Of a stretch of DNA of 64,000 nt, positions 22,325 through 34,545 are shown in pieces. The translations under genes were made by a program, and so were the position numbers. The stretch covers positions 107,889,884-107,953,883 of the forward strand of contig CM043951.1 in assembly GCA_014529385.2 (NCBI GenBank). The letters are read 5' to 3'. This DNA is from Adiantum capillus-veneris (lineage: Eukaryota > Streptophyta > Polypodiopsida > Polypodiales > Pteridaceae). Within the stretch, counting starts at the first letter, position 1; each line of letters opens with the position of its first letter. The notes beneath the pieces are model-generated. The model was given only the letters and a program-made list of their open reading frames with translations, was not told where the DNA came from and ran no database searches.

Positions 22325-23662
22325 ATCTTTATAGACATGATCGCAATAAGGATTAGTTAATCCGGCATCAGTGAGTTCCGGGATGGATCTACATGCAATC
22401 ACTAGATACGTTGCTCGCAATCATGGTCTGAGATTTGGAACGAATTTTTCTGTGATTGATTTGTCATGTGATGTCCTGTGATGTCATGTGCACTGATGTG
22501 ATTGTCGTCTTTGTACAAGTGCTAGATGTGTCGTGTCTAGTGCGTCGGTACTTAAGAGTCACTGTCTATTGAATTGGTTTATAGCCTCTGTCTGTTTTGC
22601 ATGCGTAATCGAGGGCGATTACCATTCTTTCAAGAGGAGGGTATGTCACAAACTAATGACGTGGCATGACTTTGCAGACACAAACTGACGACAGTGCATG
22701 ACCCTGCGGACACAAACTGTCGCTAAATTGGCTTCGTCTGATAGAAAAATAATTAAGTGAGGGTTTTCTCGCTTGGAACACCAAGGAAAAATAATTCTAA
22801 ATAAATTATTGGAATTTTAAGTGAGGGTTTTTCTCATTGGAGACATCCGAGTACAGAGTATTCCTAGTGCTTTCATTCAGAGTAATGACGGGAACACTGT
22901 GAAAGGGAATATCTGTAAGGCCACCAGGAACGGGTACTTTTGATGCGTCACATCGGATGGGTGACAAGGAGCATCGTGAAGAAGTATCCGACCATCCGTG
23001 AACGGACATCTCTGATGCGTCATAGGATGGGTGACATAGAGCATCACGAAGGAGATTGCACCGTAAGTTCGGTAGGAAAAGACTAGGTGATGGGTATTCC
23101 TGATGCGTCACAAGGTGGCAGACAGGTACATCAGAAAGAGTATCCATAGTCAAGAGGAAATTCCGAACTGTGTTAGAATTGTGGACAAGGAAAAGCAAGC
23201 ACTTGGGTTCAGAGGAAATTTTGAGAAAAAACAGATGCTTTTTGAGAAAGCGGGATTGCTTTTCGGGAAAGCAGATGCTTTCCCGCGAGGACGTCTATGT
23301 CTGCATTGCAAGTGTGTAAGTGATTGCATCCAAGGACGCCTGGAAAGTGCTGTGAAAGCATTGTTTTTTTCTTATAGGGTTTTATTGAGTTTTTGAGCAG
23401 ATTCAGACTATTTCTAAAATACGCCGGCCGTCCACTTAACAAGTGGGCAGCCATCTGATAAATAAGGCAAAAGATCAGCCATCGTTTTTTTCTCTCTTTT
23501 TTTCTGGCGGAACATCGCAAAATTTATTTATTATTAAAAAAAAAAAACGATAAATGGCCGCGATCTTTACGCGAGCAGCCAATGCTCTGATCTTTGCCGT
23601 GGCCAGGGAGCTATAAAAGCATCACACACCTTCTCCCAGAGAGAAGACCAGTTTTCACAAGG

Positions 23663-23996
23663 AGGAGATGCTGCTGCAGATTTCAACCGCAAAGAAGACG
23701 TTGCCGGTGATGCCCATGGCTGCCCCAAGTGTACCAGATGTCGCCAAGACCCTGTGTGCGAGTTCCCTCGTGAAGAAGTGCCTACGGAGCGTGTTTCCAT
23801 CGCGATAAGTTGCTGCTTTTCTCTGTTTTCAGCCCATAAACGTCGTAGACGCGGCTGATTTACGAGAAGGAACCCAAGAACACACCTCTTTTGTGTGTAG
23901 GATTGGAAGAGAGGATTTTCTATGCAGAGATCTCTTCTGGGGAATTGCTTTTCGAGTACCGAGTTGCATTTCGAGCGTCGAGACTTTGAAGTAACA
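23663..23996 (+). other. Conserved short frame in left arm (unknown)
   Basis: The DNA downstream of the TATA-like box is kept in all three copies (23,620-23,990; inverse of 25,150-25,520; 27,110-27,475). In the other two it encodes a frame with GCPKCTRCRQD or GCLKCTRCRQD followed by VHEFPR. The Cys-x2-Cys-x2-Cys pattern suggests metal binding but no family was recognised. It could be a captured host exon or the element's own gene. Confidence 0.4.
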
Positions 23997-24007
23997 ATTT
24001 TCATGTT

Positions 24008-24490
24008 ATGATCTCTAAGTATTTGTTTGTAGGTGTACTTCCTCTTAGTGAGGGAGTAGGAGTAGAGGAAGGCATGAGCCTCTGTAGGAGAAAGCGCTCT
24101 AAGGAACTAGAGCCAAAGCAGCCCAAGGGTTTCGTACCCAAGTTTTGGAAGCAGATCCACGGATCGAAGAGAGGTAGACTCTCGAGATGTGATCCGGAAG
24201 TTGAAATTCCCAAGGGAAGGACTTCGTGTCCAGAAAAGCTGTCTCAGAGAATCCCAATGCTCGTGTCACCTTCTCAGAGAATCCCAAGTCTTGTGTCGAC
24301 TTCTACAGAGAGATTTTTTTCCAACTATGCGAGCTTTTCCTTGCAGGACTTAGGGTTCCGCGTGCTTACTTCTCTCTTGGCTTGTCATGGCTTCTTCCCG
24401 TATCTTCCCAGAGTCGTCCTCCTTTACAGAGAAAGAGAGGAGACCATGCTCTTCTACCACTGTCACAAACGGGAGCGCATAACGATATAA
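24008..24490 (+). other. Conserved frame with RRKRSKELEP (unknown)
   Basis: A 160-codon frame starting MISKYLFVGVLPLSEGVG. Counterparts are the minus frame 25,175-24,912 (starting within RFERRDFEGNDF) and 27,450-27,776. The basic run CRRKRSKELEP and GFVPKFWKQIHGSKRGRL are shared. Only the first ~75 codons are conserved; past 24,240 it runs into the spacer. Three-fold conservation is partly a consequence of recent copying. Confidence 0.4.
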
Positions 24491-26466
24491 AATATACTTG
24501 GATAAATAGAATTTATCACTTAATACTGAAGCCGGAGGAAATAGAGAGAAATAGATAGAGAGAGAGAGATAGAGCGTGAAAATCGACACAGCAGTGGGGA
24601 CCAGAAGATGGGCTGGTCCAACCTCGTAATAGTATCTTTATTACTAAGGAGAAGTCTATACAAGCACTTTAACCGAATGTATTACCACGTTCGTTCTAGA
24701 ATAAGACTTGATGGTTCCCGGAAGCCTCGGCTTTCTATTCCTAGGGCAAACCCCTATTCCAAGGAGCTTCCGTTCCTTATTCAAATCCTCAAGATCAAGG
24801 TTCTCGCCTCTGGATCTCACCTTCCAGACTCAGGGCATGACATCCCTGCAACTCTTTTCCGACTCTGTTCCCAGAGTCCTCTTCCTGCAGAATAACTCTG
24901 CTTTTTTGGACTCAAGTCCTTCCCTTGGGAATTTCAACTTCCGGATCACATCTCGAGAGTCTACCTCTCTTCGATCCGTGGATTTGCTTCCCAAACTTGG
25001 GTACGAAACCCTTGGGCTGATTTGGCTCTAGTTCCTTAGAGCGCTTTCTCCTACAGAAGCTCGTGCCTTCCTCCTCTCCTACTACCTCACTAAGAGGAAG
25101 TACACCTGCAAACAAATACTTAGAGATCATAACATGAAAATCGTTACCTTCAAAGTCTCGACGCTCGAAACGCAACTCGGTTCTCGAAAAGCAATTCCCC
25201 GAAAGAGATCTCTACATAGAAAATCCTCTCTTCCAATCCTACACACAAAAGAGGGGTGTTCTCGGGTTCCTTCTCGTAAATCAGCCCCATCTACCACATT
25301 TATGGGCTGAAAACAGAGAAAAACAGCAACTTGTCGCGATGGAAACAAGCTCTGTAGGCACTTCTTTGCGAGGGAACTCGTGCACTGGGTCTTGGCGACA
25401 TCTGGTACACTTGAGGCAGCCATGGGCATCACCGGCAATGTCTTCTTTGCGGTTGAAATCTGTAGCAACATCTCCTCCTTGCGAAAACTGGTCTTCTCTC
25501 TGGGAGAGGGCGTGTGATGCTTTTATAGCTCCCTGGCAACGGCAAAGATAGCAGAGCATTGGCTGCTCGCGTAGAGATCATGGCCGTTTTTCGTTTTTTT
25601 AATTTAAAAAAAAAAAGAATAAATAAATTTTGCGATGTTCCGCCAGAAAAAAATAGAGAAAAAAACGATGGCTGATCTATTGCCTTATTTATCAGATGGC
25701 TGCCCACTTGCTAAGTGGGCGGCCGGCGTATTTTCAAAATAGTCTGAATCTGCCCAAAAACTCAATAAAACCTTATAAGTTAAAACCAATGCTTTCACAG
25801 CACTTTCTAGGCGTCCTTGGATGCAATCACATACACACTTGCAATGTAGACATAGACTTCCTCGCGGGAAAGCATCTGCTTTTCCAAAAAGCAATCCAGC
25901 TTTCACAGAAAGCATCTGTTTTTCCTCAGTGTTTCCTCTGAACCCATCTTCATTCAAGTGCTTGCTTTTCCTTGTACACAATTCTAACACAGTTCGGAAT
26001 TTCCTCTTGACTATGGATATTCCCTTTTTGATGCACCTGTCACCCACCTTGTGACGCATTAGGAATACCCATCACCTAGTCTTTTCCTACCGAACTTATG
26101 GTACAATCTCCTTCACGATGCTCTATGTCACCCATCCTATGACGCATCAGAGATGTCCGTTCTCGGATGGTCGGATACTTCTTCGCGATGCTCTCTGTCA
26201 CCCATCAGATGTGACGCATTAGAAGTACCCGTTCTTGGTGGCCTTACAGATATTCCCTTTCACAGTGCTCCCGTCATTACTCTGAATGACGCACTAGGAA
26301 TACTTTGTATTCGGATGTCTCCAGTGAGAAAAACCCTCTCACTTAAAATTCCAATAATTTATTTAGAATTATGTTTCCTTGGTGTTCCAAGCGAGAAAAC
26401 CCTCTCACTTATAAATCCAACAATTCATTTAGAATTATTTTTCTATCAGATAAAGCCAATTTAGCA

Positions 26467-27636
26467 ACAACATCTCTGATGCGTCATAGGATGGGTGACA
26501 TAGAGCATCGTGAAGGAGATTGTACCGTAAGTTCGGTAGGAAAAGACTAGGTGATGGGTATTCCTGATGCGTCACAAGGTGGTGACAGGTGCATCAAAAA
26601 GGAAATATCCATAGTCAAGAGGAAATTCTGAACCGTGTTAGAATTGTGCACAAGGAAAAGCAAGCACTTGAATGAAGATGGGTTCAGAGGAAACTTTGAG
26701 GAACAACGGATGCTTTCTGAGAAAGCGGGATTGCTTTTCAGGAAAGCAGATACTTTCCCGCGAGGAAGTCTATGTCTGCATTGCAAGTGTGTATGTGATT
26801 GCATCCAGGGACGCCTGGAAAGTGCTGTGAAAGCATTGTTTTTAACTTATTAGGTTTTATTGAGTTTTTGGGTAGATTCAGACTATTTCTAAAATACGCC
26901 GGCCGCCCACTTAACAAGTGGGCAGCCATCTGATAAATAAGGCAACATATTAGCCATCGTTTTTTTCTCTCTCTTTTTTTCTGGCGAAACATCGCAAAAT
27001 TTATTATTATTTTTTTTAAAAAAGGGAAAAGAAGCGAAAAACGGCCGTGATCTCTATGCGAGCTGCCAATGCTCTGCTATCTATGCCGTGGCCAGGGAGC
27101 TATAAAAGCATCACACGCCCTCTCCCAGAGAGAAGACCAGTTTTCGCAAGAAGGAGACGTTGCTGCAGATTTCAGCTGCAAAGAAGACGTTGCTGGTGAT
27201 GCCCATGGCTGCCCCAAGTGTACCAGATGTCGCCAAGACCTAGTGCACGAGTTCCCTCGCGAAGAAGTCTCTACGGAGTGTGTTTCCATCGCGACAAGTT
27301 TCTGTTTTCTCTGTTTTCAGCCCATAAACGTCGTAGACGGGGCTGATTTACGAGAAGGAACCCGAGAACACCTCTTTTGTGTGTAGGATTGGAAGAGAGG
27401 ATTTTCTATGTAGAGGTCTCTTCCGGGGAATTGCTTTTCGAGAACCGAGTTGTGTTTCGAGTGTCGAGACTTTGAAGGTAATGATTTTCATGTTATGATC
27501 TCTAAGTATTTGTTTGCAAGTGTACTTCCTCTTAGTGAGGGAGTAGGAGCAGAGGAAGGCATGAGCCTTTGCAGGAGAAAGCGCTCTAAGGAACTAGAGC
27601 CAAATCAGCCCAAGGGTTTCGTACGCAAGTTTGGGA
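26467..27636 (+). repeat. Third, direct copy of the inverted-repeat arm
   Basis: Begins ACATCTCTGATGCGTCATAG (equivalent to about 23,005 in the left arm) and ends at GTACGCAAGTTTGGGAGGCAG (equivalent to about 24,155). It includes the TATA-like box (27,101) and both short frames. It is joined directly to a gypsy fragment at about 27,637. Confidence 0.85.
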
Positions 27637-27889
27637 GGCAGTGGGGAAAAGTGAAAGATCTGGAAGCCCTTATCTTTTTTGATGGAGGAGCCAAGGCCAC
27701 TTCATTTGACGTGAATTGGTGGTGCGGCTCAAGATTACGGTTGACAGGATGGGGCCACCGGCGGAGGCGGTTCTAGCGGCGCCCGAACGGGATGTAACCA
27801 TTACTCCTGTCATTGGTAAACTTCGTTTGCATTATTGAGGGTATTTAGGGCTCGAGGACTTTTACATCATGCCTTTGGAAGGGTGTGAC
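27637..27889 (+). mobile_element. Gypsy protease-region fragment
   Basis: About 250 bp matching 20,792-21,048 of the gypsy element, including LIFFDGGAKATSFDVNW. It is bounded by the arm copy on the left and by the end of the LARD LTR on the right. Confidence 0.85.
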
Positions 27890-27934
27890 TGTCAAAGTCG
27901 ATGATGCGGAAGCGTAGAGACCAAGGGGAGTGAG

Positions 27935-28076
<142 letters not shown>

Positions 28077-28227
28077 GTTATATTAACGTCTTCAAAAGGC
28101 CAAAGTGACCTATGAGACCAGAAAGTTACAATGTGGTGGATCTGATACAAAGTCAGAGTCAGGGTAACAAGATGACAACAATGACAAAAATGAAATGAAA
28201 AATGTCACAATAAAATACTATGGAATC

Positions 28228-29264
28228 CTAAACTACTAGGTGTGAACAACAGCTAGCAGGGATAGCTAGATCACAAGAGATCCAGCATCGGTCGTGGCGG
28301 ATCTCATCAATCTCCTCCATGGTCAGTAGTCTGACCGGGCGTCGTGCATGTCGAGCCAAAGTGATCCGAATCCTCTGATGCAGCCTCCATCGATGCTGTG
28401 TAGTCCTCCGCAGTCGTGGGCGTCTGGATCTTCCAAGCTCAGTCGCTCGGTCGATCAGTGTGCCTCTGGTGTGAGACGACGAGCTCTGCTGTGGTAGTAA
28501 CTCCTCCGGGTGTCCAGTGGCAGCTCTAAAGAAATCTGTGATCTGTCTCTGGGACTGGCTAGCCTCTCCTCTCATCAGGCTCTCTCTGTGTCTGCGTAGC
28601 TCGAGCAAAAACAAACCCAAGCATCTCTGATCCTCGTACTGCATGACTCCGGAGAATGGTCCAAAGCCCTCTCTGAACAAGCAATGGAAGCGGCCTCATA
28701 TCTCGTAGTAGACGGGGCAGTGGCATGTGTAGTGCAACTCTGTCTCAGGCTCGATGTCACACAGGGGGCATGTCCTGGTACTCCGCTGTATCTCCCAGTC
28801 TCGATCCACAGCTGGTGTGAAGATGTACGTATCTGGCCGATAGTACATCGTATCCCATGAGATAAGTGGGTGTCCATGTATCTCGGCCTCGTCACAAAGC
28901 CATCAATCGTAAGGTGGAGGAGATGCTCTTTGTAGAAAGCCATCTTCGTGCCCAGCTCCTGTGCTGGCTGTATCCATGTCCTCTTGGTGTCTAGCTGAGT
29001 CAAGTCCTGGCGGATGAGCCTGGTGATCTCGGACTGTGTAAGAGTCAGAGAGGGTGCATCCAGTGAGTACTGGAAGGGAGGCAATCTGTCTATGCTGAAC
29101 CCTTGCGCCTGAAACCATGATGTCATCTCCCCATACCAGCATGCTGTATCTCCCTGCATGGCTAACTGTCGAGAGGACTCAAGTGCAAGGCGGGCATATC
29201 TGTCTCTGGGAAGTTCCCACATGCGGTGTATGAAGGAGACCGATCTTGTGAGCGCCTCAACCAC
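28228..29264 (-). pseudogene. LINE A C-terminal domain, copy 3
   Basis: The frame 29,264-28,575 has DRLPPFQYSLDAPSLTL, FYKEHLLHLTIDGFVTRPRYM and GQIRTSSHQLWIETGR, matching 17,318-18,022. The zinc cluster is frameshifted near 28,700-28,800 (a CVTSSLR stretch in this frame; CDIEPETELHYTCHC in another). The next frame, 28,680-28,228, continues with a basic tail, RRPRLRRTTQHRWRLHQRI. The 42.4-42.9 kb copy has an equivalent tail (ITQFFRRAGPDPP versus ITDFFRAATGHPE), so the tail is a family feature. Confidence 0.78.
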
Positions 29265-29418
29265 TAGTGGGGGGGGCAGCTAGCTCTGCTCGAACAATAG
29301 CACGTGGTACTGAGGCCTTGGCTCTAATGAGCCGCGAGATCATAGAGACCAGGGGCTTCTCCATGTCCCCCCATCCATCACTGCGGCCTGTCCTCCCGTG
29401 ATGATCTAATGAAGGTCC

Positions 29419-30548
29419 CTAGATCTCAGCTCCATAAAGTAATGCAGAAGCCACCAGAGTGTCAAAGAGCCAGAGCTTCGTCCTAGGCTCCTGAAACTGA
29501 ACCTGTGAACACATCCTTTCCAATCTACCCAATGCTGCATGGGCTCTGGTCAGTCTAGTCACTGCTGCCCTCCTCAATGAAAATGCTGGCCCACTAAAAA
29601 CCACTCCGAGGTAAGTGTACGCATCTGTATACTCCACAGTCTCTTGGCCGTATGTGAATTCTGGTGCTGACCTCCTGATCCATTGTGGGGTGGTATTAAA
29701 TACCATGACCTTGGTTTTACCAAGGTTGACGGACAAACCACTTTCCTGAGCAAACCTATTCAAAGCATCCAAGTGACGTTGCATCCCCTCCGGAGAGTCG
29801 AGATCAACACAATATCATCAGCATATAACAATAATGGAATCCATGTCCTTGCCAACTGTGCACCTCTATCACCATCTCTCTCAATGTAGTCAGAAACCTC
29901 ATCCACATACATACCAAATAGAGTAGGAGAGAGCGGGCAGCCCTGCTTCACCCCAATAGTGGAGTGAATCGGTGTGGATAGACCCTCTGAGCTGCGTACC
30001 TGCCCCACTACTGACCTGTATAATGCCATGACCCCCCAAATGAGCTCTATGGGTACTCCCATCTGCTGTAATATGCGTATCAATCTAGCTCTAGGCATTG
30101 TGTCAAATGCTTTGCGGAAATCCACAAAGCTACAATAGATCCGTTTCCCACGCGATCTATCCTCCTCAATGATGGCTCTGAGTGTCAAGATATGGTCAAG
30201 AGTAGAAAAACCCCTCCTGAACCCTGCCTGCCCGGCTACGCGTATCCCCTCCCTCTCTGCCCATCTACTCAGCTGCTGCTCAAGAATAGATGCGTACAAC
30301 CGTGCCAATGTGTGTCCAATCATGATAGTGCGATAATTCCCAGGCTCCATAGGGTCTCCCGACTTGAAGATAGGTACAATAGTAGATAGGCTCCAAGTAT
30401 CAGGCAAGCCCTCACACATGGCACGGTTAAACATCACTGCTAGAAGCTCTGCTAGTAGATCTCTGGCATGTGTGAAATGCTCAGCCACTAAACCATCATG
30501 ATCGTAAGCTCTCCCAGTCCTCATCCTGTCAATGGCCTTCCTCACCAT
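29419..30548 (-). pseudogene. LINE A reverse transcriptase, copy 3
   Basis: The frame 30,548-29,760 (262 residues) runs through all palm motifs: GLPDTWSLSTIVPIFKSGD, GQAGFRRGFSTLDHI, CSFVDFRKAFDTMP, VKQGCPLSPTLFGMYVDEV, and the catalytic LLYADDIVLIS at its end. The thumb continues in another frame, 29,784-29,419 (GLSVNLGKTKVMVFN, DAYTYLGVVFSG). The YADD box is intact, unlike in copy 1. It would copy LINE RNA onto a nicked target. The frameshift near 29,780 separates palm from thumb. Confidence 0.92.
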
Positions 30549-30653
30549 CTCCGCGGTGAAAAAAGCACATGTGTGTGGGCATGGATCGGGAGGGTCGGGA
30601 AGGGGGGGCTGCTCAGGAACTGTGTACAGAGATGATGCGTACTGGCCCCAGTC

Positions 30654-31633
30654 CTATGTAGAGGTGATGGCGGGGGGGGGGGGGGGAGAGTGCTCCTGAA
30701 AGAGCCGCCATGCCTCACGTGAGTCCTGACTCAAGAACAGTTGATATAGATCCTGCTCTAGCCGAGCCAAAAATGCCCTCTTCTTCCGCCGCACTAGGCG
30801 TCGGAAGTCAATCTGTGACTGTCTGTGTGTGATGTCCCCCAAAAGCACCTCCCTCTGAAGTCTAGCTCTAGTGTCTCGGCATTCCTCATCATACCAATTG
30901 TTCTGGGGCATGCTCCCCGAACGGCGTCTCTGCTCAGGCTGGGTATGTGGGTATGCCTCTGCTGCTGCATCATGTAGTGTATGTGTCAATATAGTAGTAA
31001 GCTCCTCCAGAGGTCGCCCTGGCTCCTCTGTGCATAGGCGTCTGTAGATCCCATCTATGTATACAGAGTCTGTCTCCCGCGTGAAGGTGTAGCGAGTAGG
31101 GGCTGCTGTCCGTAGCCTGTGTGCTACACTAAACTGAAAAGAGATGGTCATTGACACAAGAGCATGATCCATTGCCACACCAACAGGTCTGGGTCCAATC
31201 GTGAGATCCTGGATACTAGAGATAAGGCTCGGCTGTGCCATGACATAGTTCACTGTGCTGGCTCCATGTCTGTGGGGAAAGCATGTAAAACCCCTTGAGG
31301 CGGGAAATCTCTGTAGGCCATTCAAGATGGCCAATCCATGTGCAGTCGCGATGTCTATCAAGTGTCGTCCATACTCAGTGTGTTCTCCATCTTGTGATAG
31401 TCTGGATAGGCCTGTCTCTGCAGCATCTAGCTCTCTCAGCATCTCCTCTGAAGTATCATAAAATATTGTCTGATGATGGGCAGTCCTAGCATTGAAATCC
31501 CCTAGAATGATGATGTCACCATCTCTAGAGAACTCCCATATGTCATCATCCAAAATAGAGAAAGGGGATTGTCCTCTGGGTGGTGCATACACTGACGTGC
31601 TCGGGGGAAAGTGGCAAATAGCAATGTAAAGAT
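30654..31633 (-). pseudogene. LINE A endonuclease domain, copy 3
   Basis: A 312-residue frame plus about 14 upstream codons in the same frame. CHFPPSTSVYAPPRGQSPF, DIIILGDFNARTAHHQTIF (GDFN block), ILNGLQRFPASRGFTCFP and VAMDHALVSMTISF (the C-terminal D-H block of the nuclease fold) are seen in order. A linker with NNWYDEECRDTRARL (shared with copy 1 DRWYDDECRQLYQRL) follows. The first catalytic strands are missing because of 5' truncation. It ends at the homopolymer near 30,672. Confidence 0.9.
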
Positions 31634-32351
31634 AGAGAGAGAGAGTCTCCTGAACTAATCAACCCTGGGAATGAATAACTGAATGTGTATACAATGGAGG
31701 CAAGGGATTGCTTATATAGCAATCTCACTAAATTTCCCTACCCAAGACTTTGACAAATAAGTAAAATAAATACCTAAAAGCCAAACTAAATATGGGATCA
31801 CATTGGGCAATTCACTTGAGATGCCAAAACTCTTAACACCCTCTCTGCAGCTCATAGTGGACATCAATAGTGAGACCAAGTCGACGAAGAAGCTACCATG
31901 GACACCCCAACACCTAAAGGGATATTGGATATACCTCGGTGTTGCCCTCCTCAGCTTTGTACCTGAAAGTAATGCCATCTTGAGCATCGGTTGCCTTTGT
32001 AGAAACTTTGAACTGTAGACCACACTACGTTCAATAATCCCCATTCGTGAACTATGAACACATCACGTCCAAAATATAAAACCCCAAGATAATGAACTGT
32101 GGAACACATCCTATCCATGATCCGACCAACAACAATGGATTGGTGGACTCATCCATAGTGTTTAGACGTCTGATTGGTTCCTTTCTAGATGCATGTGCAT
32201 TGAACTCCGACCTACGGGTCCAAACACCAATAACTTGAACTCCAACACAAGGGTCCAAATTAATTATAGGGAGCAGTCATTGCCCCTCTCTGCCACTCAC
32301 AAGCCTCTCTGTGGCTGAAGCTAGTGGTGAGTCGTGACACTTGATATTTGA

Positions 32352-33083
32352 CTAGAAATCTGACATCGAGGCCACTGTGGCTGCCGCCACGTGTGCCATG
32401 CGGATCTCCTGTGTCAAATCTTTATTACCATAATCTCTGTCTAGCTTGCCTTTATCCTTGTCTATCAGTGAGTTCCTGCTTCTGCCTTTGGCTTCAAACT
32501 CTCGAGCCAAACAAGGCGTCAAGTCACATTTATAACAACTTTGGTCGTACCTTGTGGGTACCAAGGCAGCTAACTTAGTACTGGTACTGTCATCCTTGTC
32601 CAACTGACCTTTGTTGCTGTCCTCTAGCGAACTTCGCCATTTGCTTTTGACTTTACAAACTCGAGCCAAACAATTGCCGGGTTCCTTGAGGACTGTGCCG
32701 TTATCCATAGCTTTTGGTTGGTTTTGGTCGATGTCGTCGGGGGCGCTCGAGCAACGGAGGGACATATTGAAGTTGCAAGATCTGGTAATTGGGTATCTTC
32801 TCGCAGTCCAAAAAATGGCCGTACAAACCAAGTCGCAAATACTCCAAGCCGATTCAATTCCACCATATAGGGAACTCCACATGTAATGGGCTCCGCACAA
32901 TCTGCTATCCCTCTCTGAAATCCGAAACTCTATCGCCGATTGCCGCTTCGCACGTTTGCCCTGTGGTAGGCCTCGAACAAATCCAAAGCTCCACAATAAA
33001 CTAAACATAGCAAGGGCTAAGAGTTCCATCCAAGTTGCACAAAATCCCCAAGCCATTCCTCTGGTACTCCAAACCCACTCCAT
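32352..33083 (-). pseudogene. LARD gag-like frame with internal duplication
   Basis: The minus-strand frame ends with CYKCDLTPCLAREFEAK, then NSLIDKDKGKLDRDYGNKD and MAHVAAATVASMSDF. A very similar end is encoded at 56,440-56,660 (CYKCDTLLCFAREFEAK, DKGKLDRDNGDKDLTEE). The normal copia-type gag knuckle is CX2CX4HX4C; here the His and last Cys are not in place. About 50 codons upstream is a diverged duplicate: CLARVCKVKSKWRSSLED followed by NKGQLDKDDSTST. No reverse transcriptase lies nearby, so the element would depend on others. Confidence 0.6.
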
Positions 33084-33239
33084 ACCCTCTCTCGAGCTCC
33101 AATTTCTCCGCTCTTTCCAAGCTGATTCTTCTCAACTTTGCCCAAAAAGATCTCCAAATCTTCATAAAAGCTCCAATGGCCCAATCCCCAAGGCCGTCCA
33201 AGACTAGGCTGCAAAACTCTCTCTCTGCTGCCCAAGACT

Positions 33240-34510
33240 AAAAACCAACTCTAGCCAGCAACGTTTTAAAACACTCGCTGCATTTTGGGGAAAGGGGGGG
33301 TCGGGTACTGCAAGTAGGGAAGGTGGTTGTCAAGGAGGGGTAACACCTGTTTGGAAGTGTACTGAGGAAGACAAGTGACACAGCCATGGCAGTGTGCACC
33401 AGCAACACCATCGCAGCAAGGAACGCTATGCATGTGGGACGATGGCGATGACTGAAACCCCTGAGGGTACTGTGGATTGTAGTACTGAACTGGAGGTTGT
33501 GTGTAGAGTCCCATATAGTTCTGAGAAGGACCTGCAGTATGCAATCGTGGCGCGGATCTAGTCCATCCAAACCCCACGTCAGCCTGAGCCTGAGCCTTTT
33601 GTGCTAATTTTTTCGATTTAATGCTTCTTTTAGTGCTAGGCTTCATTATGGCTGAGTCTGCCCTTGATCTCCAGAGTCATGACAGAAACTCAGTACGCTG
33701 AACTTTGTGTTGATGTATGCTCATGTGTGTGTGCGTGTGGTGTGTGTTGTGTTGGGGAGCATATGTTAGTACCTAGTTCTACACCCACTATTGGGCACTG
33801 ACGACGTTAGTGGGGATGTCGTGGTACTTAGTCAATACTATGCATGATGGAGCTGATGGTTATATTGTCTTGTGGGTGACTACCATGGGTCTATAACTTG
33901 CACTTTCCTTCAAGGGTGAATCTGGGCTTATCCTGGATTCATCTAGGTATAGCTTTTAGCGCTAGCGTTTTCAGCCATCTAGCGCGAGGACCCCAGCGTT
34001 TGCAGATTCAGCCATAGCGCTAGCCCATACCCTTGCAGATCAGCCAACGTTTTCTTTTTTTCCAGCCCATCCTCTCATGGGAGATGTGCGGGATCAGCAA
34101 GCGTTAGCCTCACAGATGCGGTCCGGTGACCGGTCCCTCAGCAGCCCAATGAGCCTTCCCTCGGCCATTCCCTCGCCGGCATCGAGTGCTCCATTGCTAT
34201 CCATCATCAGCATCATCGAGATCTGCGTTTTCAGCCCTTCATTCCTCTCACATTGGGAGCGCAATTCAGCCCGAGATCTACCCCTTGGCGGCCATCCTCA
34301 ATCCCACATCGAGAAGGATCCAAAGGTGCATCAAATCAGTCCCGGAGGTGCCTCATCTTATGAGTTACCACAGCGTCAATCATCATTCGAGTCAGTAGAG
34401 TCTACGCTTGAGGTATTGCATGTGTGTACATTCTATTTACGCAAACTAAAGAAAATATCACATCGGCAACGGTGTGGGGGCCCCTTGAGAGGGTTGGTTG
34501 GACCCCATCG

Positions 34511-34545
<35 letters not shown>

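Larger units (their letters stand above)
19984..22720 (+). mobile_element. Ty3/gypsy (chromovirus family) element, internally deleted
   Basis: The 5' LTR is 19,984-20,541 (TGTCACAAACTG...TTTGTTACA). It is followed by a (GA)9 run instead of a primer-binding site, so the leader and most of gag are gone. Remnants of the zinc knuckle, protease and reverse transcriptase follow. The polypurine tract CAAGAGGAGGGTA (22,631-22,643) and the first 77 bp of the 3' LTR (22,644-22,720) remain, cut by the inverted-repeat element. It is the same family, in opposite orientation, as 49,656-55,594. Confidence 0.9.
22721..26466. repeat. Large inverted repeat (arms about 1.5 kb, spacer about 0.66 kb)
   Basis: The left arm, 22,721 to about 24,237, is repeated inverted at about 24,906-26,466; the outermost shared word is GCTAAATTGG (22,722-22,731) / CCAATTTAGC (26,456-26,465). 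The arms match along their length with small indels. Each contains repeated GATGCGTCA words, a TATAAAAGCATCACAC promoter-like box (23,612; inverted at about 25,522), and two conserved short frames, one encoding GCxKCTRCRQD and one RRKRSKELEP. No transposase was seen. It may be an unclassified terminal-inverted-repeat or foldback element. It interrupts a gypsy 3' LTR at 22,720. Confidence 0.85.

Noticed and set aside
22712-26475. 9-bp target duplication of a Mutator-like element around the large inverted repeat
   Set aside because: Left flank CACAAACTG and right flank AACAACATC do not match.
33266-33646. 126-codon minus-strand frame with Tyr-Pro-Gln-rich stretch
   Set aside because: Resembles low-complexity plant proteins, but has no family motif, no splice context and sits in repeat debris.
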